Positions 13,555-21,899 are shown, counted from the first letter of the stretch. The stretch is 23,734 nucleotides of DNA from Candidatus Uhrbacteria bacterium (GCA_018700535.1 JABITQ010000021.1:1-23734), one strand, 5' to 3'. Notes: generated by a model not told the origin, from the letters alone. A program made the numbers and translations.

Positions 13555-15366
13555 ATGAAACCGCTCTCAAAAAATATTATCTTCGCGATCATCGCGATCC
13601 TGATCCTCTCAGCCATTTTTTCGAGCTACACGCTCAGCGCTGAAAAACCAGAAGATGTCTCAATGGCCGCCTTGGTCGAAGAGATTGAAAACGGCGTGAT
13701 TGAATCTATCTCTATTGAAGGTGTGGAAGTCACAGCTGTGTTAAAAGACGGATCTGAGCAAAAGACTCGCAAAGAATCTGCTGTCTCACTTTCTGAAGTT
13801 TTAATTGACTACGGAATTACGTCTGAGCAACTACGTGAAGCAGACATCACTGTAAATGACCGATCAACACGCTCATACGTTATGGGTGTGATTCTTCCTT
13901 CCCTTCTCCCATTGTTGCTACTCGTTTTTATCTTCTGGTTCATGTTTCGCCAGATGCAGGGAGCAAACAAAAGCGCAATGAACTTTGGGATGAGCACAGC
14001 AAAAGAACTCAAAGACACAAAACAAAAAGTAAGTTTTAAGGATGTTGCTGGTGCAAAGGAAGCAAAAGAGGAGCTCGATGAAGTTGTTGAGTTCTTAAAA
14101 AATCCAAAGAAATTTTCTGATCTTGGTGCCAAACTTCCCAAAGGAGTACTTCTTATGGGTCGCCCTGGAACCGGTAAGACACTTCTCGCCCGCGCTGTTG
14201 CTGGTGAGGCTGCCGTACCGTTTTTCCACATTAGTGGATCTGAATTTGTTGAAATGTTTGTGGGTGTAGGTGCTTCACGTGTACGTGATTTATTTACTCG
14301 CGCAAAGAAAGCTGCACCTTGTATTGTGTTTGTTGATGAAATTGATGCTGTCGGACGTCAGCGTGGCGCTGGTCTTGGTGGAGGTCATGATGAACGTGAG
14401 CAGACACTTAACCAGATCCTTGTAGAGATGGATGGTTTTGATCCTAATATTGGTGTGATTGTTGTTGCGGCCACAAACCGGCCAGACGTTCTTGACCCAG
14501 CACTTTTGCGACCAGGACGTTTTGACCGACGTGTCATGATCGATCTTCCAGACATCAATGACCGTGAAGCCATCTTAAAAGTGCACGCAAAGAACAAGCC
14601 ACTTGCCGAAGAAGTTGATCTTCGACGTATTGCTGAGCGCACACCAGGATTCTCTGGTGCTGACCTTATGAATATCTTGAACGAGTCTGCTATTCGTGCA
14701 GCACGTCGCAATGACAAAAAGATTACCCAAGAAGATACATTGGACTCTATTGAAAAAGTCATGCTTGGACCTGAGCGGAAAAGCTACGTCATGAACAAAG
14801 AAGAAAAGAAAGTTACCGCGTACCATGAAGCTGGACATGCACTCGTTGCACACATGCTTCCAAACTGCGACCCAATTCATAAGGTCTCAATTATCGCCCG
14901 TGGGTCAGCTGGTGGATACACACTCAAGCTCCCCTCTCACGACAAACGTCTACACAAGCGTGCAGAGTTTATCGATGACATGGCGATGATGCTTGGTGGT
15001 TTCATTGCAGAAAAAGAAACCTTTGGTGACGTCACAACAGGTGCATCTGACGACCTACGCAAATGCACAAGTCTCGCTCGTGAACTTGTAACACGTTACG
15101 GAATGAGCGAAGTGCTTGGGCCACGCGTGTTTGGAAATCCGCAAGAGATGGTCTTCCTCGGGAAGTCTATGCGTGAGGAACGCAACTACTCTGAAAAGAC
15201 TGCTGAAGCTATTGATGCTGAAATTGAGAAGCTTGTGAATGGCGCAATGGAAACAGCTCGTGATATAATCAGAAAGGAAAAATTAGACCTCGATAAAATT
15301 GCCAAGAAACTTTTGGTAGATGAGGTTATTGAAAAGGAGGCGTTCGAAGCACTGTTGAAGGGTTAG
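13555..15366 (+). CDS. ftsH: ATP-dependent zinc metalloprotease FtsH
   Basis: Membrane-anchored AAA+ protease that degrades unneeded or damaged membrane and cytosolic proteins. The N-terminal TM helix spans about 8-25 and the second TM helix about 108-131, enclosing an external domain. Walker A is GRPGTGKT (202-209), Walker B VFVDEID (258-264). The pore loop lies in the FVEMFVGVGA region. The second region of homology is around ATNRPDVLDPALLRPGRFD, and the zinc site is HEAGH (424-428). Length 603 is normal. The second Walker A residue is Arg where Pro is usual, probably harmless. The next gene starts 21 nt after the stop. Confidence 0.97.
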   Translation: MKPLSKNIIFAIIAILILSAIFSSYTLSAEKPEDVSMAALVEEIENGVIESISIEGVEVTAVLKDGSEQKTRKESAVSLSEVLIDYGITSEQLREADITVNDRSTRSYVMGVILPSLLPLLLLVFIFWFMFRQMQGANKSAMNFGMSTAKELKDTKQKVSFKDVAGAKEAKEELDEVVEFLKNPKKFSDLGAKLPKGVLLMGRPGTGKTLLARAVAGEAAVPFFHISGSEFVEMFVGVGASRVRDLFTRAKKAAPCIVFVDEIDAVGRQRGAGLGGGHDEREQTLNQILVEMDGFDPNIGVIVVAATNRPDVLDPALLRPGRFDRRVMIDLPDINDREAILKVHAKNKPLAEEVDLRRIAERTPGFSGADLMNILNESAIRAARRNDKKITQEDTLDSIEKVMLGPERKSYVMNKEEKKVTAYHEAGHALVAHMLPNCDPIHKVSIIARGSAGGYTLKLPSHDKRLHKRAEFIDDMAMMLGGFIAEKETFGDVTTGASDDLRKCTSLARELVTRYGMSEVLGPRVFGNPQEMVFLGKSMREERNYSEKTAEAIDAEIEKLVNGAMETARDIIRKEKLDLDKIAKKLLVDEVIEKEAFEALLKG

Positions 15367-15387
15367 GACGTCCACAAATAAGGGGGT

Positions 15388-16371
15388 ATGAAAACAAAAT
15401 CCACAGCACTCTACCGCAAGCTTATTCATGAAGCTTGGACGCTTACATGGAAGCGAAAGATGCTGTGGTTTTTTGGTATCTTTGCCGCGATTATCTCAAC
15501 CGGTGGTGTCATGGATGTTGGTCTGGCATCGATCAAAAAAGTGAAGTCTGGTGGATCACTCGTCAATCAATTGCTTAACAGCTCTTTTATTGGCTACGAG
15601 TTGTTTGCACAGTACATCCGACAAATACACCTCCTAGGGACTGAGCGTGCCCTCTGGATGATCGTTATACTTACCCTCATTGCCATCGCACTTGTTGTCA
15701 TGGCTGTCACCTCCCAAGGCGCACTGATTCTTGGTGCAAAGTCCAAAAATGCACCCAAGCCGTACCCCCTAAGAAAACAAGCACTCACGCACTTTTGGGA
15801 TTTGTTTATTCTCGCAGCGATTACAAAAATCCTAACAGGTGTATTAATCCTGCTCATGACCCTCCCTCTTGTCTTGTTGTTTGTAGAGAACAGCCAAGAG
15901 AATGTCTGGATCTTTTTTGTGCTCATGGCACTATTTCTTCCCGTCGTTATCATTGTAAATATCGTATCGATGTTTGCGTTGATTGATATTGTCTACAATA
16001 ACCACAAACCTCTTCATGCCATCGAGCATGGCATTCACCTATTCAGACGTCAGTGGCTTGCGAGCTTCGAGTACGGGCTCATTCTGTTCTTCCTTGTGTT
16101 CTGTGCAGGCTTTGGGCTTCTGGGGCTTATTGCACTCAGCTCAATCCCCTACGCAATTCTTTACACAATCAGTGTCCTCTCAGGAGTAGAGTTATTCTTT
16201 ATCGCCACAAACGTCATCTTTGCACTTGGACTCATGCTTATCGTACTCATATTCGGAGGTGCATCTGTCACGTTTCAATACACAGCTTGGTACACCTTCT
16301 ATAAACGCGCGATGCACAAGACTCACGGGAAGATGCACTTTTCAAAGTACTTCCGAATCTTTTGGAAATAG
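15388..16371 (+). CDS. Six-TM membrane protein, unknown function
   Basis: 327 residues with about six TM helices (near 25-40, 88-112, 138-163, 172-200, 225-250 and 262-292) and basic cytoplasmic loops. No catalytic motif is visible. The amphipathic N-terminus (LYRKLIHEAWTLTWKRKMLWFFGIF) is typical of a family of Patescibacteria membrane proteins related to glycerophosphodiester phosphodiesterase membrane domains; that relation is only suggested. The start at 15388 has AAGGGGGT just before the ATG. It lies 21 nt after ftsH and is probably co-transcribed with it. A terminator hairpin follows at 16400. Confidence 0.8.
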   Translation: MKTKSTALYRKLIHEAWTLTWKRKMLWFFGIFAAIISTGGVMDVGLASIKKVKSGGSLVNQLLNSSFIGYELFAQYIRQIHLLGTERALWMIVILTLIAIALVVMAVTSQGALILGAKSKNAPKPYPLRKQALTHFWDLFILAAITKILTGVLILLMTLPLVLLFVENSQENVWIFFVLMALFLPVVIIVNIVSMFALIDIVYNNHKPLHAIEHGIHLFRRQWLASFEYGLILFFLVFCAGFGLLGLIALSSIPYAILYTISVLSGVELFFIATNVIFALGLMLIVLIFGGASVTFQYTAWYTFYKRAMHKTHGKMHFSKYFRIFWK

Positions 16372-16375
16372 CCGC

Positions 16376-16404
16376 TTGTCCGAGACATCATGAACAGGTA
16401 ATAT
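16376..16404 (+). promoter_or_regulatory. Putative promoter of pilB, overlapping a terminator
   Basis: TTGTCC (16376-16381), 17-nt spacer, TAATAT (16399-16404). The predicted start near 16411 lies inside the terminator hairpin loop, so the pilB message would lack the hairpin and have a leader of about 19 nt. Confidence 0.5.
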
Positions 16405-16429
16405 GGGAGAGAAATCTCCCATATTTTTT
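16400..16429 (+). terminator. Terminator of the ftsH/membrane-protein unit, abutting pilB
   Basis: 11-bp perfect stem AATATGGGAGA (16400-16410) / TCTCCCATATT (16415-16425) with loop GAAA and a T run to 16429. The pilB ATG follows with no gap. Confidence 0.82.
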
Positions 16430-18166
16430 ATGCCAAATGAAACTCAAAGCATTGAAGACCTATTGCAATTTACTGGCGCAAAGACGCATACAAAATCCCC
16501 TTCTACTCCAGGTGAAGAATCTGCCACAGAAAAGTTCGATGAAAAGATGGTAGAGGTTCGACTAAAAGAAAAGGAGGCTTTGGCTGCAGCTGCTGCAAAT
16601 TCCTCGGGGATTCAATACATAAACTTAAAAGCGTTCCCCATCTCACCAGAAGCACTTCGGATTGTGCCGCAAGACAGAGCTGAAAAACTCAAGACTGTCT
16701 GTTTTTTATTTACAGGCCCTGAGATTAGACTTGCTAGCACACAACCAAACAACGAGGAGGTAAAGTCACTACTGCACGAACTCCAAGAGCGCTACAAAGC
16801 AAATGGAGGTATCTACCAAATTTCTGAAGAGAGCCTACGACTCGCTATAAAAGCCTATGCCTCTCTCCCTAAGATCACAGAAGTTGTTAAGGGTGTTCAA
16901 GTAACAGACGACGAACTTAAAGGTTTTCAAGACAAGCTTACAGACTATGCCGACGTTCAAAAGGTTATGGATGGCGCATCTGTTTCTGACATCATGACAA
17001 TCGTCATGGCGGCAGCTTTGCAGTTTGGAACCTCAGATGTTCACGTTGAGGCAGCAGAGGAAACGATTACCGTACGATTTCGTATCGACGGCGTTCTTCA
17101 AGAAGTAGCAAAACTACCTCATGAATTTTGGAAGAAGATTGTTGCTCGTATCAAATTGATTAGTGGGCTGAAAATCAATGTGACTGATCGACCTCAGGAT
17201 GGTCGCTTCACCATCTTTCTCAAGACTGGCGACACTGACGTTCGTGTTTCAACTATCCCAACTACCTGGGGAGAATCTGTGGTAATGCGTCTTTTGCGAC
17301 CAGGATCAATCAATGTAGAGTTTGGCGATCTTGGGTTCCGACCATTGGCTGAAAAGAAATTGTTACGCGAAATCCAAAAACCACACGGAATGGTGATCAC
17401 CACTGGTCCAACTGGATCTGGTAAAACCACAACTCTTTACGCCATCTTGCGAAAACTCAACACATCGGACGTAAAAATTATTACACTCGAAGATCCTATC
17501 GAATACAAATTGGCAGGGATCAACCAGTCGCAAATTGATCACAGCAAAAAATACACGTTCGCAGGAGGTCTCCGCTCAATCCTTCGGCAAGACCCTGATG
17601 TTGTGATGGTTGGTGAGATCCGTGACCTAGAGACAGCTGAGGTTGCTATCAACGCCGCGCTCACCGGGCACATGATGCTCTCAACCCTTCATACCAACGA
17701 TGCGTCTGGAGCCATCCCCCGCTTTATTTCAATGGGAGTAAAACCATTCCTACTTGCACCGTCATTAAACGCAATTCTTGGACAACGACTTGCGCGAAAA
17801 ATTCACGAAGACTGCAAAGAGGAAACGCAACTGAACGCTGAACAACTTGCATTCATCAAAAAAGCAGTTAGTGAGATACCTGAAGCATCTGGTGAAAAAA
17901 CTGCACCTGAGACAGAGTGGAAGTTTTATAAAGGAAAGGGATGTAAGGCATGTAACGACTCTGGATACAAAGGACGTGTTGGTATTTATGAAATCCTTAC
18001 ATTGAGCCAGGAGATTAAGGCGGCGCTCAGTGAGAATCTTTCTGAGCAACAAGTGCGCGAACTTGCAAAACAACAAGGAATGACAACCATGCAGCAAGAT
18101 GGAGTATTGAAAGTCTTAGACGGAATAACAACCGTCGAAGAAGTTCTACGCGTCGCTGGAGAGTAA
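16430..18166 (+). CDS. pilB: Type IV pilus assembly / type II secretion ATPase (PilB/GspE family)
   Basis: Hexameric cytoplasmic ATPase that drives pilus polymerisation. From ATG 16430 it is 578 residues. It has a poorly conserved N-domain, then the N2 domain (LQFGTSDVHVEAAEETITVRFRIDG, with arginines). Walker A is GPTGSGKT (326-333), the Asp box is ITLEDPIEYK, Walker B DPDVVMVGEIRD (388-399) and the His box TGHMMLSTLHTNDA. The zinc subdomain has CKAC near the C-terminus, while the other half reads HEDC, giving three Cys and possibly a His. An in-frame ATG at 16403 lies inside the terminator hairpin, so I prefer 16430. The C-terminal partners PilC and PilT are not in the window. Confidence 0.93.
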   Translation: MPNETQSIEDLLQFTGAKTHTKSPSTPGEESATEKFDEKMVEVRLKEKEALAAAAANSSGIQYINLKAFPISPEALRIVPQDRAEKLKTVCFLFTGPEIRLASTQPNNEEVKSLLHELQERYKANGGIYQISEESLRLAIKAYASLPKITEVVKGVQVTDDELKGFQDKLTDYADVQKVMDGASVSDIMTIVMAAALQFGTSDVHVEAAEETITVRFRIDGVLQEVAKLPHEFWKKIVARIKLISGLKINVTDRPQDGRFTIFLKTGDTDVRVSTIPTTWGESVVMRLLRPGSINVEFGDLGFRPLAEKKLLREIQKPHGMVITTGPTGSGKTTTLYAILRKLNTSDVKIITLEDPIEYKLAGINQSQIDHSKKYTFAGGLRSILRQDPDVVMVGEIRDLETAEVAINAALTGHMMLSTLHTNDASGAIPRFISMGVKPFLLAPSLNAILGQRLARKIHEDCKEETQLNAEQLAFIKKAVSEIPEASGEKTAPETEWKFYKGKGCKACNDSGYKGRVGIYEILTLSQEIKAALSENLSEQQVRELAKQQGMTTMQQDGVLKVLDGITTVEEVLRVAGE

Positions 18167-18179
18167 AAATCTCAAATAC

Positions 18180-18208
18180 AAAACCACCGTGTTCACGGTG
18201 GTTTTTTG
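18180..18208 (+). terminator. Terminator of pilB
   Basis: Stem AACCACCGT (18182-18190) / ACGGTGGTT (18195-18203) with loop GTTC, followed by six T residues. It starts 15 nt after the stop. Confidence 0.92.
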
Positions 18209-18212
18209 ATCT

Positions 18213-18240
18213 TTGAAATATCGTCTTGATCGTATATACT
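18213..18240 (+). promoter_or_regulatory. Promoter of the 18247-18557 transcription unit
   Basis: TTGAAA (18213-18218), 16-nt spacer, TATACT (18235-18240), with predicted start near 18247. It sits directly after the pilB terminator. Confidence 0.6.
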
Positions 18241-18290
18241 AAGTCTCGCTGAGCAATCACGCCAGCACAACGACAACACGGAGTGTCCCC

Positions 18291-18425
18291 ATGCCGAGAC
18301 CGCGATCCACCGATCCGCCGTCTTCCCTTCCCCCCCGCGCCACCGCTCACCACAATGGCACGCGAGCCAAGGTGACCGTCGCACACCCCGAAGCCGGGGC
18401 TCCGACTCTTTGCATTCGTGGCTGA
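18291..18425 (+). CDS. Small orphan ORF, 44 aa, Pro/Arg-rich
   Basis: The frame starts ATG 18291 with GGAG 7 nt upstream (18280-18283). It encodes MPRPRSTDPPSS..., a basic, Pro/Ala-rich peptide with one Cys near the end (TLCIRG). I do not recognise it. It is the only sizeable frame in a short unit with its own promoter (18213-18240) and strong terminator (18516-18557). After its stop come a GCTGAA-GCC-TTCAGC hairpin (18421-18435) and a second strong ribosome site (GGAGGAG) before a 6-codon frame (ATG 18470, MLLIVT). The whole unit of about 310 nt could instead be a structured non-coding RNA; it is not tmRNA, RNase P RNA or tRNA by any conserved segment I can find. Confidence 0.4.
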   Translation: MPRPRSTDPPSSLPPRATAHHNGTRAKVTVAHPEAGAPTLCIRG

Positions 18426-18515
18426 AGCCTTCAGCAACGTCTAGCACTACACCGGAAGGTGGAGGAGAATGCTCTTGATTGTCACATAGGCAGCGAGTAC
18501 ACAACGGCGAACGAA

Positions 18516-18557
18516 GAACCCCCGCGCATACGATATGCCGGGGGTTCTCATTTTTTT
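18516..18557 (+). terminator. Terminator of the small unit
   Basis: 9-bp perfect stem GAACCCCCG (18516-18524) / CGGGGGTTC (18539-18547) with a 14-nt loop, then CA and seven T residues. The T run reaches into the end of convergent tsaE. Confidence 0.9.
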
Positions 18558-18975
18558 ATGCGACAGTGACCACTCTCGAGTCTCCATTGATTTCAATCTT
18601 CACACGAATCGTTTTCCATAAACCAGATGGAAGCTTATCCATTGGCCACTCAATAAACGAAACGCTCTCTGCCCCACCAAGCTCCTCCTCAAGCGCAAGC
18701 GTTGTAAGCTCCGATGGATCTTCGATGCGGTACAGATCTAGATGAAGCACTTCTCGAATTGCACCAGCCTCAACTCCATAACGATTCATTAACGTGAACG
18801 TCGGGCTCCGCACAGGCCCATCAAACCCAAGCGCTCCAGCAACCCCCTGCACAAAAGTCGTCTTCCCAGCACCTAGCTCACCTTCAAGAAAAATCACTTC
18901 CCCACCCTCAAGGCTCGCCGCAAATTCTGCTGCGACTTTTTTTGTTTCTTCAGGTGTATGTGTTCTGTAAACCAT
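18556..18975 (-). CDS. tsaE: tRNA t6A biosynthesis ATPase TsaE
   Basis: P-loop ATPase of the TsaBDE complex, which forms N6-threonylcarbamoyladenosine at position 37 of ANN-decoding tRNAs. Walker A is GELGAGKT (32-39). Switch-like SPTFTLMNRY, the HLDLYRI motif and the C-terminal FIEWPMDKLP are family hallmarks. At 139 residues it is full length. It starts 3 nt after the tsaD stop, so the two are one operon. TsaB and TsaC are not in the window. Confidence 0.94.
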   Translation of the reverse strand: MVYRTHTPEETKKVAAEFAASLEGGEVIFLEGELGAGKTTFVQGVAGALGFDGPVRSPTFTLMNRYGVEAGAIREVLHLDLYRIEDPSELTTLALEEELGGAESVSFIEWPMDKLPSGLWKTIRVKIEINGDSRVVTVA

Positions 18976-18978
18976 AAG

Positions 18979-19974
18979 CTAAGCGAGTCGCATGTTAGGA
19001 TCTGCTGAAAGCGTGAGCGGATCAACAAACTCTTTGTTCTTTGCTCTGTGCAAACCTGCGAGCGCAATCATGACTGCGTTGTCGCCTGTGAGACTAAGTT
19101 CTGGTGCATGAAATGAGATTGATGGATGAATCGCTGATCGTAAAGATTCACGAAGATGCTTGTTTGCAGATACGCCTCCAGAAAGAATGACTGACTTTGG
19201 TTTTGTTTGATCAATCGCCTTGAGTGTCTTACTCACCAACGTATCAACAACAGCCTGCTGGAACGATGCGGCAACATCTTCAACAAAGTGATTGGGATTC
19301 TCAGCAATGTACACACGCACAGCTGTCTTCAATCCAGAAAAACTTACATCTAAATCCCTACTCTTTATCATTGGTCGTGGAAATGCAATCGCCTCTGGAT
19401 TGCCCTTGAGCGCAGCTCGTGAAATCTCTGGTCCACCCGGATATGAAAGTCCGAGCATCTTTGCGACTTTATCAAAGGCCTCACCTGCTGCGTCATCGCG
19501 TGTCATCCCAAGAAGTTCGTACTCGCTGTAATCTTTCATCAAGATCAGCTCTGTGTGTCCACCAGAGACAAGTAGGCAGAGGGCTGGGAAACTAGGCTTC
19601 TCTTCATCGAGCCACACAGAGTAGATGTGACCCTCGAGATGATTCACGGCCACAAGAGGTTTCTTCCAACTCCATGCAAGTGTCTTCGCAAGCTCGACAC
19701 CGATTCGCAAAGCAGGCACAAGACCTGGCCCTGCCGTAACAGCGATCGCATCAATTCCCTCACCATCAGCGGCGACCCCCACCTCTTTTAAGAGTGGGAT
19801 TAGATGTGCTGTATGTTCACGCGCAGCCACCTCTGGCACGACCCCTCCGTATTGAGCATGGATTTTCGCCTGTGAAGCGAGTGTGCTCTTCTCAACAACA
19901 AAGCGACCATCTACTTCAGAGACGATTGCGATCGCTGTTTCATCGCAGGATGTTTCGATTGCTAAGACCTTCAT
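18979..19974 (-). CDS. tsaD: tRNA N6-adenosine threonylcarbamoyltransferase TsaD
   Basis: Catalytic subunit that moves the threonylcarbamoyl group onto A37 of tRNA. It has an ASKHA fold with LAIETSCDETAIAIV at the N-terminus. Metal histidines H112 and H116 lie in VAVNHLEGHIYS. The LCLLVSGGHTELI and LSGGVSANKHLRESL nucleotide-binding motifs and the C-terminal LTGDNAVMIALAG are present. At 331 residues it is normal length. It is the first gene of tsaD-tsaE; its promoter overlaps that of the divergent kinase-like gene. The ATG lacks a Shine-Dalgarno. Confidence 0.96.
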   Translation of the reverse strand: MKVLAIETSCDETAIAIVSEVDGRFVVEKSTLASQAKIHAQYGGVVPEVAAREHTAHLIPLLKEVGVAADGEGIDAIAVTAGPGLVPALRIGVELAKTLAWSWKKPLVAVNHLEGHIYSVWLDEEKPSFPALCLLVSGGHTELILMKDYSEYELLGMTRDDAAGEAFDKVAKMLGLSYPGGPEISRAALKGNPEAIAFPRPMIKSRDLDVSFSGLKTAVRVYIAENPNHFVEDVAASFQQAVVDTLVSKTLKAIDQTKPKSVILSGGVSANKHLRESLRSAIHPSISFHAPELSLTGDNAVMIALAGLHRAKNKEFVDPLTLSADPNMRLA

Positions 19975-19977
19975 AAT

Positions 19978-20026
19978 TTGACTGATTTTCTAAGATGAAT
20001 ATGATACATCATGTATCAACTGTCAA
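19978..20026. promoter_or_regulatory. Overlapping divergent promoters of tsaD and the APH-like gene
   Basis: Plus strand: TTGACT (19978-19983), 16-nt spacer, TATGAT (20000-20005). Minus strand: TTGACA (20026-20021), 17-nt spacer, CATATT (20003-19998). The two -10 boxes share bases, so both cannot be occupied at once. The palindrome GATACAT-C-ATGTATC (20003-20017) sits next to them and may be an operator. Confidence 0.62.
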
Positions 20027-20036
20027 TGGCATTTCT

Positions 20037-21059
20037 ATGAGTAAACTTAGACAAACAATAGACTACGCTGCATTAAGTACAACCCTCAAAAGCGTCTTTC
20101 CGTTTCAAAATGTACTATCCTTTGATTTTGTACACGGAGGGTACATGAGTCAGAATTTTAAAGTTGAAACAGATCAAGGAACCTTTTTTCTAAAACAGTA
20201 TCGCAACAGGATGAATACAGTCATCCATGAGATCAAGGAAGCTGAAGCTTTTTTTGCGAGCAAAGGACTCCCTATCATTAGTCCAATCAAAGACCAATAC
20301 GATCGTGGAGCATTCTGGCATCGCGGACATTGGTTTAGTTTGTTTCCTTTTGTATACGGACAGAGCCCCGTTGCCAGCAGGATGTCAGACGAGATCATCA
20401 GAGAGCTTGCGCGAACTCTATCTTTTTTTCACAGAGAGGGCCGCACGTTTAAGCAGAGACCTTTTCATGTACTCCGAATGGCAACGGCTAGAAAATTTCA
20501 TCTTGAGCAAACTGAGCTAAAAAGAATTCTAGCGAGCAAACAAACCAAAACTGAACTTGAGGAGCGGATGGGAGAAGTTTTGAAGAGCAAAGAATCGTAT
20601 ATCAAACTCCTTAACTATCGCCCAGAGCATCTGTCTTTAAAGTATACACACTTACTCCATGGAGACTTCCAATATTATAACGTCTTTGCAAACAATGACT
20701 CGATCACCCACATCTACGACCTTGAACGCGCTTGCATCGGCCCCCCCGAATACGAAGTGGCTCGCTCTGTCATGCTGAATTGTTTTGATGATGGTTGGGA
20801 TACTGAAAATATTGAACGTGCAAAAATTTATCTGTCTGAATACTGCAAGTATCAACCACTTACACTCGAAAGCTTTACGGATGGCATGCTGCTCTATGCA
20901 TACAATATTATCCATATGACCTGGATAGAAGCGCGGTATCTAATATTTGGAATTGATACACAACTGGATTTATTTAACCGACATGTGGACAGGCTAGAAT
21001 TTTGCGCAAACAGTGACCTTCAGAGTTTTTGCAAAGAGATTTTTCCACAAAACAAATAG
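20037..21059 (+). CDS. Aminoglycoside-phosphotransferase-fold kinase-like protein
   Basis: 340 residues of the APH/choline-kinase/homoserine kinase II superfamily. The likely ATP lysine is K53 in GTFFLKQYRN. The catalytic loop is LLHGDFQYYNVF (H208, D210, N215) and the metal-binding aspartate D228 is in IYDLERA. All key residues are present, so it is probably an active small-molecule kinase. The sequence family contains CotS-like and HSK-like enzymes, and the substrate cannot be told. I prefer ATG 20037 because the earlier in-frame ATGs (19995, 20001) lie in the promoter, with start of transcription near 20012. No Shine-Dalgarno. Transcribed away from tsaD. Confidence 0.8.
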   Translation: MSKLRQTIDYAALSTTLKSVFPFQNVLSFDFVHGGYMSQNFKVETDQGTFFLKQYRNRMNTVIHEIKEAEAFFASKGLPIISPIKDQYDRGAFWHRGHWFSLFPFVYGQSPVASRMSDEIIRELARTLSFFHREGRTFKQRPFHVLRMATARKFHLEQTELKRILASKQTKTELEERMGEVLKSKESYIKLLNYRPEHLSLKYTHLLHGDFQYYNVFANNDSITHIYDLERACIGPPEYEVARSVMLNCFDDGWDTENIERAKIYLSEYCKYQPLTLESFTDGMLLYAYNIIHMTWIEARYLIFGIDTQLDLFNRHVDRLEFCANSDLQSFCKEIFPQNK

Positions 21060-21081
21060 CCGACGTTATCCAACGTCGGCT
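21058..21081 (-). terminator. Terminator of the 21066-21899 gene
   Basis: 10-bp perfect stem AGCCGACGTT (21058-21067) / AACGTCGGCT (21072-21081) with loop ATCC. On the minus strand it is followed by ATTTGTTTTG. It overlaps the stop codons of both convergent genes. Confidence 0.75.
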
Positions 21082-21899
21082 AGCACGAGCTCGTCTTGCT
21101 CGTCATGATCGTAGACTGATACAGGATTGTGCAGGAACCCGACTCCTGTACGCCTATACCAGGCAAGATTTTGTGTTGTGTGATTCACGGGGATGTAGCG
21201 ATGTATTTCGGCGAACCTTCCAAAGTGAACGTATTGCGCAGCCGTTCTGACTGTGCTTCGAAAGTGAGCATCGCTCGGATATCCGATACGAGCATAGATG
21301 CCAGCACGACGATCAGTTTCATTGAGAAGACATCGTCTAAACCGCTCTGATGCACAAAGCTCCGCGGCAACCTGTGGAACGTCTTCGATGACACCAGGGA
21401 CAAACCTGGTCATTGCATCGACACTCCAACCCAATGAAGTTACATACCTCCTAGTTGCTTTGATCGATTCGCGAATGCGCTGAGCAAACACGCGCTCAGT
21501 CACTCCAATTGCTTCACACAGCTCAGGAATCCCCGCCTCTTGGTCAGCGATCAGTAGCGTTACCCTCGATCCGGGAAGTATGGACTGAACCTTCCTCAGG
21601 AAAGGAACATGGCGCCTCACCAGCAGAGGAACTCCACCTCCAAGTCCTTCGTACGTGTACACGCGACCTTGGTGTGTATACGCCGGACAAACCGGAACGA
21701 CGATGTGCGGAACTTCTCTTCGAAGAAGTTGCACGCCAATGCTGCGTGCAGTAGCCCTGCTGCGGGTAAACGAACCAGAGATGCCGACAAGTCTCGTTAA
21801 GGTATCAATGACACCAGGGACACGTTCGGAGTCGACATTGTGCGTACGTGCGTAATGACAGAGAGCCCTTCGGACCCTCTTCCAGGGAATCGGATCCAT
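21066..21899 (-). CDS. Unknown orphan protein, 277 aa
   Basis: I do not recognise this protein. It is basic and soluble. A distinctive stretch in the first half reads VVPVCPAYTHQGRVYTYEGL, then GGGVPLLVRRHVPFLRKVQ and VTLLIADQEAGIPEL. This looks like an enzyme-like alpha/beta core with a CPxY motif, a Gly-rich loop and an acidic ADQEA segment. Later parts are helical with many Arg. I start at 21899 because GGAGG lies 5 nt upstream; the ATG at 21911 overlaps that motif. It has its own promoter, an 87-nt leader with a hairpin, and a terminator. Base usage is richer in CGC and GCG than in core genes. Confidence 0.74.
   Translation of the reverse strand: MDPIPWKRVRRALCHYARTHNVDSERVPGVIDTLTRLVGISGSFTRSRATARSIGVQLLRREVPHIVVPVCPAYTHQGRVYTYEGLGGGVPLLVRRHVPFLRKVQSILPGSRVTLLIADQEAGIPELCEAIGVTERVFAQRIRESIKATRRYVTSLGWSVDAMTRFVPGVIEDVPQVAAELCASERFRRCLLNETDRRAGIYARIGYPSDAHFRSTVRTAAQYVHFGRFAEIHRYIPVNHTTQNLAWYRRTGVGFLHNPVSVYDHDEQDELVLADVG

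Noticed and set aside
18193..18504. Minus-strand ORFs opposite the small transcription unit
   Set aside because: No ribosome site or promoter, and they run into the pilB terminator; they are shadows of GC-rich sequence.
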